Made by a program: the position numbers and the translations under genes. From the NCBI GenBank assembly GCA_002429315.1, contig DIZC01000030.1, positions 1 to 10,428 of the forward strand: DNA of 10,428 nt, read 5' to 3'. Below, one piece after another: positions 1 to 4,449 of this stretch. This DNA comes from Alphaproteobacteria bacterium UBA6038 (GTDB lineage: Bacteria > Pseudomonadota > Alphaproteobacteria > Micropepsales > Micropepsaceae). Positions within the stretch are counted from its first letter, which is position 1; each line of letters begins with the position of its first letter. The notes below the pieces were generated by a model, which worked only from the letters and a program-made list of their open reading frames with translations, had not been told where the DNA came from and ran no database searches.

Positions 1-99
1 CCCGCACTTGTTGCGGGGGAGGCGGTAGGGGGAATGCCACCAATGCCCCTTCCGTCTCGCCGCTGCGCGGCGATCCACCTCCCCCGCAAGCGGGGGAGG
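1..99. repeat. GC-rich palindromic intergenic element 1 (cut by window start)
   Basis: Positions 11-22 (TTGCGGGGGAGG) and 78-89 (CCTCCCCCGCAA) are perfect inverted repeats. The inner end forms its own perfect hairpin, with arms of 10 bases at 78-87 and 90-99 around AA. A second hairpin (CCCGCA, 1-6, with TGCGGG, 12-17) lies at the left edge. The middle holds a stem from 21-31 against 46-56 and a short stem 59-73 (CGCCGC...GCGGCG). This is the same architecture as the elements at 7090-7233 and 10312-10428: a hairpin at each end, an inverted repeat overall and further stems inside. It is probably a member of a dispersed repeat family, non-autonomous because no transposase is visible. It lies inside the open minus-strand frame. 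Confidence 0.75.
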
Positions 100-451
100 A
101 TAAGAAAGGTAAGCCACTGATGCCGCTGGCAAAACCGCCTGAGGTTGTTTTGCGAAATTGAGGGGGAGGGGGGAGGGGGGTACCCGTTATCTCCGGCAGA
201 GGCGGCAGCGTCGGCAGGCATAGGCGGACGGGAAGCTGGAAGAGGGTGGCATCGGTGGGCGCCCACCGGATGGCGGCGAGCACCGAGCCGGTCGCGGCCG
301 AGGCATCCATCAGCCGTACGACCGCGCCGACCCAGGCCGATTTCAGCTGTGGATCCCCGGCGGCAACTGCCCGCTGAGCATACGCCTCCAAGTGCTCCGA
401 TTGCGCCCGCAGCTCCTCCTCCAGCGCCTGTAAATATGTCCGTCTGTCCAT
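1..451 (-). CDS. Unrecognised protein, 5' part; frame runs off the window
   Basis: I do not recognise this family. Reading on the minus strand from an ATG at 451, the frame stays open for 150 codons to the window edge. An in-frame TAA lies three codons upstream, so this ATG is the first possible start. Residues 1 to about 65 look like a genuine protein: a charged helix (TYLQALEEELRAQSEHLEAYAQ) followed by a second helix with LMDASAATGSVLAAIRW. From about residue 70 the translation becomes proline-rich (PTLPPLPEITGTPLPPPP) and then reads through the palindromic repeat at 1-99, giving low-complexity Gly/Pro/Ser sequence. I infer that the original C-terminus was replaced or extended by the repeat. 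A promoter candidate at 458-486 ends only six bases before the ATG, which supports this start. The opposite-strand frame 145-513 looks like a shadow. Confidence 0.42.
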   Translation of the reverse strand, partial: MDRRTYLQALEEELRAQSEHLEAYAQRAVAAGDPQLKSAWVGAVVRLMDASAATGSVLAAIRWAPTDATLFQLPVRLCLPTLPPLPEITGTPLPPPPQFRKTTSGGFASGISGLPFLSSPACGGGGSPRSGETEGALVAFPLPPPPQQVR

Positions 452-457
452 CCGGCC

Positions 458-486
458 ATATTAGAACGGACAGAATACGGAATCAA
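458..486 (-). promoter_or_regulatory. Sigma-70-like promoter candidate, possibly leaderless
   Basis: On the minus strand TTGATT (486-481) and TAATAT (463-458) are separated by exactly 17 bases. The ATG at 451 follows after only six bases, so transcription would begin at or next to the start codon and give a leaderless mRNA. A 7-bp inverted repeat (TCTGTCC at 443-449, GGACAGA at 468-474) straddles the -10 box and the start codon and could be an operator. Each hexamer matches four of six consensus bases, so this is suggestive only. Confidence 0.4.
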
Positions 487-625
487 GGCCGTTCGGGAGA
501 AAAAGCGCCTTGATGCATCTTGATGGAGCAGGCTTGTGTGCGTACGGTATCCCTTAAATTACCCTGCGGCATTATAGTCCTATTACTGGACCGCTCGTGC
601 TCACATTCGTCGTCCAAAAGACGCC

Positions 626-653
626 TTGTGTATCTCCGCATTTTTGATGTAGT
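626..653 (+). promoter_or_regulatory. Weak promoter candidate for the XRE cassette
   Basis: TTGTGT (626-631) and TGTAGT (648-653) are spaced by 16 bases, about 38 bases before the GTG at 691. The match to consensus is poor (three and four of six). It is listed because no better pair is visible in the 452-690 gap, which otherwise holds only the divergent promoter candidate at 458-486. Confidence 0.22.
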
Positions 654-690
654 GTTCTGACGAGTCGGCACGAATCATGCGGAGTTACGA

Positions 691-1197
691 GTGCCAATCA
701 CACCGGACCAATCCCGGGCCGGCAGGGCCCTGCTCGGCTGGTCACAAGACGATCTCGAAGCAAAGTCGGGGGTGGCAAAGAAGACTATCGCCGATTTCGA
801 GCGGGGCGCGCAGATTCCATACGAACGCACCCAACGAGAACTCGAGCTCGCATTTGAGATCGGAGGCGTGGAGCTAATTCCGGAGAATGGTGGCGGCGCT
901 GGCGTTAGGCTGAAGGATGCAGTTCCGCGCCTCGCTCGAAAGCGGGCATCGCGCTTTGAACGCCGCGCTGTGCTGGCGATCTCCTATCGCGGCACCGAAT
1001 ACAGGATACAGCTCAGCACCGATATTCTGGATGACATCGACCGCACGAACTACGAATCCGACGCACAATTCGAAGAATCGATGGAGCGTCACATGCATCT
1101 GATTCTGACCACAGCTGCGGGCGCCATTGATGCCGGGCGCAGTGCTCCTGATCGGGTTGTGCAACTTCTCTCTGAAGATTTCCCGGAGGCGCGCTGA
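691..1197 (+). CDS. XRE-family helix-turn-helix regulator with extra C-terminal domain
   Basis: A 168-residue protein. Residues 5-60 form a Cro/C1-type helix-turn-helix (QSRAGRALLGWSQDDLE, SGVAKKTIADFERG). They are followed by the motif GVELIPENGGGAGVRLKD (59-76), which I associate with many alphaproteobacterial XRE regulators. Residues 90-168 are an added domain: a beta-hairpin-like stretch (AVLAISYRGTEYRIQLS) and then an acidic helical region. Its layout loosely recalls DUF1488, but I cannot confirm that. The start is GTG with GGAG at 681-684, six bases upstream; a frame shifted start nearby has no support. Its stop overlaps the ATG of the next gene by one base (TGATG), so the two are translationally coupled. 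It probably regulates its own cassette. The target is not visible. Confidence 0.85.
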   Translation: MPITPDQSRAGRALLGWSQDDLEAKSGVAKKTIADFERGAQIPYERTQRELELAFEIGGVELIPENGGGAGVRLKDAVPRLARKRASRFERRAVLAISYRGTEYRIQLSTDILDDIDRTNYESDAQFEESMERHMHLILTTAAGAIDAGRSAPDRVVQLLSEDFPEAR

Positions 1198-1655
1198 TGC
1201 AAGCGGGCCGGATAACACCCGAACTGCGCAAACAGTTTGAGATCGATGGCATAGAGCGCGTCCGCTATCTCGCCGGCACAAATCGCTACAACACAATGGT
1301 CATGGATGCAGCATTCGAATGGCTGCAGGAAACAGAGCAGGGCGAGCTGTTAGGCGGACTCGCGCCCGAGCGCTCAATTTCGCCCGAGGCAAGAACGAAC
1401 TTCGAAAAGCTTGGTGCGGCGCGCGTGCGATATCTGGTCATGTCGGGAGTTCCGAACAACGCGTTCATGATGGATGCAGCGGTTTGGCTTGCAGCAAAGG
1501 ATTATGCTGAGAAGAAGGCTCGCGCAGAGCAGACCGCTGAACAGGAACGATTAGCGATAAGCAGTAAACGCGCTGGCTGGATAGGCGCGTACGCTGCGAT
1601 TGCCGCGGCATTGCTTGCGGCGATAGGCATCGCGGCTACGGTCTACGCACATTAA
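1197..1655 (+). CDS. Tandem-repeat protein with C-terminal membrane anchor, unknown function
   Basis: A 152-residue protein of unrecognised function. It contains two copies of a roughly 39-residue unit: residues 5-43 and 60-98. The copies share I-(S/T)-P-E, F-E, G, RVRYL, N, M-D-A-A and a closing W-L, about half of the positions being identical. Residues 100-125 are a charged helix (AEKKARAEQTAEQERLA). Residues 127-150 are a hydrophobic Ala/Ile-rich membrane segment with only two residues after it, so the protein is probably tail-anchored with the repeats in the cytoplasm. The start is ATG overlapping the TGA of the XRE gene, with a strong GGAGG at 1185-1189, seven bases upstream. The repeats might be a protein-interaction module; this is inference from the duplication and the anchor alone. 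Confidence 0.8.
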   Translation: MQAGRITPELRKQFEIDGIERVRYLAGTNRYNTMVMDAAFEWLQETEQGELLGGLAPERSISPEARTNFEKLGAARVRYLVMSGVPNNAFMMDAAVWLAAKDYAEKKARAEQTAEQERLAISSKRAGWIGAYAAIAAALLAAIGIAATVYAH

Positions 1656-1659
1656 CAAG

Positions 1660-2292
1660 ATGATGATGCTGGCGGGCGCTTCTCTTTCCATGTGTGCTTC
1701 CGCTAGCACATGCCTGTTCAATTTTCAGACGTTCATTTCTGGGGTTCTTGCGATCCTAGCTGCTATTGGCACCACCATTATTGTCTGGAGAGCCGCGAAG
1801 CTGCCTCTAAAACGCCAAGCCCAGCTAGCACGCGAGCGCGGAGAGAAACGACGCCTATACGTCGGCTCGGTCCTGAGTTCGGATCTCATGAACCTGACGA
1901 ACCGGGCGACACACGCAGCCTCCACGATTAAGGTTGTGGCCGCAGCAAACAGCACTATTAACGAATCGACCAAGGCTAAAGCTCGCCTGGAGCTTCATCC
2001 AATAATCGAAGATTGGGAGTCGATGTCGCTGCTGCCGACTAACACCCTTCAAAATCTCCTCAGGTTGAAACAGGAGGTGAGCGACCACAACTTCGATGTC
2101 GACCGCGCGGGAGGTGCTTTCGGTGCAGACAATTTCAGGCAGTCGATGCTTTCCAGGCTGAGCAGCATACAAGGTAGAGCCCAAGTGCTTGCGGGTCAGG
2201 CCATGCTGTTGGCGAGGCCAACTCAGCTGCCGGCGAGCAGGATTCGTCGCCTCGTAACGAGATTGAAGCCAATCAAATCATCCACGCGCTGA
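1660..2292 (+). CDS. Membrane protein with one N-terminal transmembrane segment, unknown function
   Basis: A 210-residue protein. Residues 19-45 (LFNFQTFISGVLAILAAIGT and onward) form one membrane helix. It is followed by a positively charged stretch (LPLKRQAQLARERGEKRR), which by the positive-inside rule puts the remaining 150 residues in the cytoplasm. That part is predicted helical and ends in a basic tail (SRIRRLVTRLKPIKSSTR). This plan, a short FQ-x-lxxGxLAxLAAxxT helix followed by a basic linker, recurs in uncharacterised alphaproteobacterial proteins, but I know no function for it. It begins four bases after the previous stop. Three consecutive ATG codons (1660-1668) and a fourth at residue 11 make the start uncertain, and no clear Shine-Dalgarno is seen. 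Codon use looks less GC-biased than in the suf genes, in line with accessory DNA. Confidence 0.75.
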   Translation: MMMLAGASLSMCASASTCLFNFQTFISGVLAILAAIGTTIIVWRAAKLPLKRQAQLARERGEKRRLYVGSVLSSDLMNLTNRATHAASTIKVVAAANSTINESTKAKARLELHPIIEDWESMSLLPTNTLQNLLRLKQEVSDHNFDVDRAGGAFGADNFRQSMLSRLSSIQGRAQVLAGQAMLLARPTQLPASRIRRLVTRLKPIKSSTR

Positions 2293-2356
2293 ATCGGGCA
2301 GCCCATGTATCGCTCCTTGGCGTGTGGCCCCGTGCCCGCGCAGGAGCTGGAACTTG

Positions 2357-2437
2357 CTATCGCCCCGTTCGCGGGCTGGTCATGATGCGGTGGGCGTATT
2401 CGCGCACCGCTTCCACGATCGGTTCGTGCTTGATGAA
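2357..2437 (-). pseudogene. Duplicated 3' end of the alpha/beta hydrolase gene
   Basis: On the minus strand these bases encode the last 26 residues and stop of an alpha/beta hydrolase. They begin FIKHEPIVEAVREYAHRI, end MTSPRTGR, and a TAG follows. The intact hydrolase ends the same way (FDKHEADVVEAVREYAHRI...SPRTGR). A 35-base core (2373-2407) is identical to 3092-3126. Around it there are scattered mismatches and one codon is missing, so this is a diverged copy and not a fresh duplication. It starts about 20 bases after the hicA stop. No more of the hydrolase is present upstream, so it cannot be expressed as a protein by itself. Confidence 0.85.
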
Positions 2438-2457
2438 ACCGCGCACTATGAGCCGTT

Positions 2458-2685
2458 TTACTTTCGGAACAGTTCTCGCGAGAGGCCGGATTGGCGGATC
2501 ATCGACGCAAGTACGTTCGGCGTGATCTCATCACCGATTGCGTGGTAGGCAACCGTCACCATTCGAACCTGCTCGCCAATCATGCCCCGGTAGCGGCGGT
2601 GACTTCCGGTTTGTCGCACCTCGACAAAGCCGTTCCGCTCAAGGACGGCGATGAATTCGCGAAAAGTGCACTTCAGGCGTGGCAA
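2458..2685 (-). CDS. hicA: HicA-like mRNA interferase toxin
   Basis: A short basic protein of about 75 residues matching the HicA (YcfA) double-stranded-RNA-binding fold. It has FREFIAVLERNGFVEVRQTGSH near the N-terminus, with the predicted catalytic His at residue 29 in the G-S-H motif. It then has VTVAYH and a C-terminal helix ending ASMIRQSGLSRELFRK. Toxins of this family cleave mRNA and are blocked by the partner HicB. No ATG start exists. I chose TTG at 2685, which overlaps the hicB stop (2673-2675). CTG at 2676 is equally possible, and an earlier TTG at 2763 would add residues unlike HicA. Overlap with hicB implies translational coupling. The family call is fairly secure; the exact start is not. 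Confidence 0.72.
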   Translation of the reverse strand: MPRLKCTFREFIAVLERNGFVEVRQTGSHRRYRGMIGEQVRMVTVAYHAIGDEITPNVLASMIRQSGLSRELFRK

Positions 2686-3011
2686 GAAACCGGGAATCCG
2701 ACGGTGGAATCTCCGCCGCGATTCCTGCCGAAGATTGCCGCCAGCAGGAAGCGAAAACCCCAAGCGAGCCGAACGAAAAAAGGCGCGCGCCGGTTCAGCA
2801 ATTGCGAACGCGCGGGTTCAGCCTCGGCTTCAGCCGCAGAGACATAATCCTGGAGGGCAAGCTCCAGCTTTTCGCGCACTTCCGGCAGCGATATGCCTTG
2901 CACGGCGAGATCGTAATCGAGGCAGAGTGCTTCCCAGCGGCCTTGATGGCCATGCGCCACGCACACAAGGATGGCGTTCTGGCTGGCGAGGTTTGTGTCG
3001 TGCATACCCAT
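2673..3011 (-). CDS. hicB: HicB-like antitoxin domain with C-terminal hydrophobic segment
   Basis: About 112 residues. Residues 13-60 match the HicB partial RNase-H fold (ILVCVAH, WEALCLDYDLAVQGIS, then an amphipathic helix LPEVREKLELALQDYVSAA). Normal HicB proteins then carry a ribbon-helix-helix or HTH domain. Here none is visible. Instead residues 69-98 read SQLLNRRAPFFVRLAWGF and continue into a hydrophobic stretch (FLLAAIFG), and the protein ends GFPVSCHA. The segment may sit in or on the membrane. I chose the ATG at 3011 because GGAG lies four bases upstream and a good -10 box at 3021-3026 would fall inside the frame if the GTG at 3032 were used; the ATG at 3005 is another option. The gene precedes and overlaps hicA, the hicB-first order. 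Confidence 0.7.
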   Translation of the reverse strand: MGMHDTNLASQNAILVCVAHGHQGRWEALCLDYDLAVQGISLPEVREKLELALQDYVSAAEAEAEPARSQLLNRRAPFFVRLAWGFRFLLAAIFGRNRGGDSTVGFPVSCHA

Positions 3012-3020
3012 GCGGCTCCG

Positions 3021-3058
3021 ATTATGAGTCACGCGCTCGCCTGAATCAACGCGCGTTG
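3021..3058 (-). promoter_or_regulatory. hicBA promoter with overlapping perfect palindrome
   Basis: On the minus strand TTGATT (3049-3044) and CATAAT (3026-3021) are spaced by exactly 17 bases, matching four and five of six consensus bases. The ATG at 3011 lies nine bases beyond the -10 box, so the transcript would have almost no leader. A 12-base perfect palindrome, CAACGCGCGTTG (3047-3058), abuts and overlaps the -35 box and is a candidate operator. Since the HicB has no visible DNA-binding domain, the cognate regulator is unclear. Confidence 0.55.
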
Positions 3059-3075
3059 CTAGCCGCCGCGCCCGC

Positions 3076-3735
3076 CTACCGCCCCGTGCGGGGGCTGGTC
3101 ATGATGCGGTGGGCGTATTCGCGCACGGCTTCCACCACATCGGCCTCGTGCTTGTCGAAGAAGTGGTTGGCGCCTTCGATCTTTTCGTAGGTGATCTTGA
3201 TGCCCTTCTGCGCGGTCAGCCGCTCCACCAGCTTCTGCATGTCGGCTTCGGGCACCACCTGGTCTTTGGTGCCGGCCAAAATCAGACCGGAGGTAGGGCA
3301 GGGCGCGAGGAAGGCGAAATCGTACATGCTGGCGGGCGGCGCGATGGAGACAAAACCGGTGATCTCCGGCCGCCGCATCAGGAGCTGCATGCCGATCCAG
3401 GCGCCGAAGGAAATGCCGCACACCCAGACGAACGAGGGGTTCGGGTAGAGCGTATTCATCCAGTCGAGCACCGCGGCGGCATCGGAAAGCTCGCCGGCGC
3501 CGGAATCGAAGGTGCCCTGGCTGCGTCCCACGCCGCGGAAATTGAAGCGCACCGCCGTGCAGCCGAGCTTGTGGAACATGTGAAACAGGTCATAGACCAG
3601 TGGATTGTTCATGGTGCCGCCGAACTGCGGGTGCGAGTGCAGCACCAGCGCCATGGGCGCGTTCGGCGGGTTCTTCTGCCGCTGGTAGCGGACCTCGATG
3701 CGTCCGGCGGGGCCCGGAAGGATGATTTCGGGCAT
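3076..3735 (-). CDS. Alpha/beta hydrolase (COG2945-like)
   Basis: A 219-residue soluble serine hydrolase. The oxyanion-side motif HSHPQFGG is at 33-40, the FNFRGVGRSQG motif at 64-74, the nucleophile Ser109 in G-I-S-F-G, the acid Asp158 in GTKDQVVP and the catalytic His191 in GANHFFDKH. Proteins of this kind normally begin MPEIxxxGPAGRxE, which is exactly where the ATG at 3735 lies, with AGGGAG upstream. An in-frame extension to 3873 exists but has no family resemblance, and it would run into the promoter region of the suf operon. The substrate is unknown: members are assigned as esterases or dienelactone-hydrolase-like enzymes. It is divergent from iscR. A degraded copy of its 3' end lies at 2357-2437. 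Confidence 0.9.
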   Translation of the reverse strand: MPEIILPGPAGRIEVRYQRQKNPPNAPMALVLHSHPQFGGTMNNPLVYDLFHMFHKLGCTAVRFNFRGVGRSQGTFDSGAGELSDAAAVLDWMNTLYPNPSFVWVCGISFGAWIGMQLLMRRPEITGFVSIAPPASMYDFAFLAPCPTSGLILAGTKDQVVPEADMQKLVERLTAQKGIKITYEKIEGANHFFDKHEADVVEAVREYAHRIMTSPRTGR

Positions 3736-3978
3736 CAGCGGCGCTCCCTGGCTGGGTAATTGGCGAACACGCTCTCGCGTGCTTCGCGGCGTGCGACCAA
3801 ATAGCCCTCTGTCGTAGTCAACGATAGGGAGGCGATATGCATTTCCCTCATGGCGAATAGTTGACCAATCCACTCAGGATATTTATATGCAGGTGCGGAA
3901 GAACCCGGCGCGCGGCCTTGTTAACACAGGGCAGGGCGGCAAACGCAAGCCAAAAGCGCTCGCAACGGAGATTGGCCG
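3736..3978. other. Divergent intergenic region between hydrolase and iscR
   Basis: The stretch holds the iscR promoter and operator candidate at 3856-3889 and a leader of about 83 bases before iscR. I see no convincing promoter pair for the minus-strand hydrolase. No RNA gene is visible. Confidence 0.5.
3856..3889 (+). promoter_or_regulatory. suf operon promoter with IscR type 1-like operator
   Basis: TTGACC (3861-3866) and TATATG (3884-3889) are spaced by 17 bases and form a good sigma-70-type promoter, with transcription expected near 3896. Overlapping it is an imperfect palindrome: AATAGTTGAC on the left, and ACTCAGGATATT on the right, whose reverse complement is AATATCCTGAGT. From memory of the E. 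coli IscR type 1 consensus (ATASYYGACTRwwwYAGTCRRSTAT), the 25 bases from 3857 match at about 19 positions. Placement over the -35 box fits repression by the cluster-bound regulator encoded downstream. Confidence 0.55.
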
Positions 3979-4449
3979 ATGAGGCTCAGCACCAAGGGGC
4001 GATACGCCGTGATGGCCATGGCCGATCTGGCCGGGCATGAGGCTAGCGCGCGCGCCGTGCCGCTGGCGGATATCGCGCGGCGGCAGGAGATTTCTCTGTC
4101 GTACCTGGAGCAGCTGTTCGCCAAGTTGCGGCGGCAGGGGCTGGTGAAGAGCGTGCGCGGGCCCGGCGGCGGCTACCGCCTGAGCCGGCCGGCGGACGAG
4201 ATGCGGGTAGCCGACATTATTCTCGCGGTGGACGAGCCCATTCGGGCGACGCGGTGCGTGCCCGGCACGAAGGGCTGCATGACGGCGAGCATCCGCTGCA
4301 TGACCCACGATTTGTGGGAAGAGCTGGGGCAGCAGATCCACGTGTTCCTGTCGTCGATTTCGCTGGCCGATGTGGTGGAGCGCCGGGTGCTGGGCCGTGC
4401 GCAGCCCTGCCGGCCCGTGGGTGAGCGCGAGATCAGGCCGGCGGCATGA
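3979..4449 (+). CDS. iscR: Rrf2-family Fe-S-sensing transcriptional regulator IscR
   Basis: A 156-residue Rrf2 protein. The winged helix-turn-helix occupies residues 1-70, with MRLSTKGRYAVMAMADLA at the start, ISLSYLEQLFAKLRRQGLV as the recognition region and the wing SVRGPGGGYRLSRP. Cluster ligands are Cys93, Cys100 and Cys107, with His110 three residues after the last Cys, as in E. coli IscR (Cys92, Cys98, Cys104, His107). The Cys spacing is six and six instead of five and five. In the holo form such proteins repress their own operon. The start is ATG with GGAG (3967-3970) eight bases upstream. The stop overlaps the next ATG (ATGA at 4446-4449). RirA is the main alternative, but its cysteines are spaced differently and it is usually not the first suf gene. 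Confidence 0.92.
   Translation: MRLSTKGRYAVMAMADLAGHEASARAVPLADIARRQEISLSYLEQLFAKLRRQGLVKSVRGPGGGYRLSRPADEMRVADIILAVDEPIRATRCVPGTKGCMTASIRCMTHDLWEELGQQIHVFLSSISLADVVERRVLGRAQPCRPVGEREIRPAA

Noticed and set aside
1..99. CRISPR-like repeats
   Set aside because: The repeated sequence is inverted and forms hairpins; there are no regularly spaced direct repeats with spacers.
441..475. LexA-type SOS box near TGTCCGTTCT
   Set aside because: It does not match the alphaproteobacterial GAAC-N7-GAAC pattern.
145..513. Plus-strand frame of 122 codons near the left edge
   Set aside because: Composition is Pro/Arg/Ala-rich and it lies opposite a better minus-strand frame with its own promoter candidate and start.
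2312..2347. GCTCCT ... AGGAGC stem after the membrane-protein gene as a terminator
   Set aside because: The stem is only six perfect base pairs with a 24-base loop and no T-run follows.
2651..3190. Plus-strand open frame of 179 codons across hicBA
   Set aside because: The minus strand encodes recognisable HicA and HicB proteins here; the plus frame has no motif and spans the repeated hydrolase tail.
3736..3873. N-terminal extension of the hydrolase to an upstream start at 3873
   Set aside because: The family starts at MPEI (3735), a Shine-Dalgarno is present there, and the extension would overlap the suf promoter and operator.
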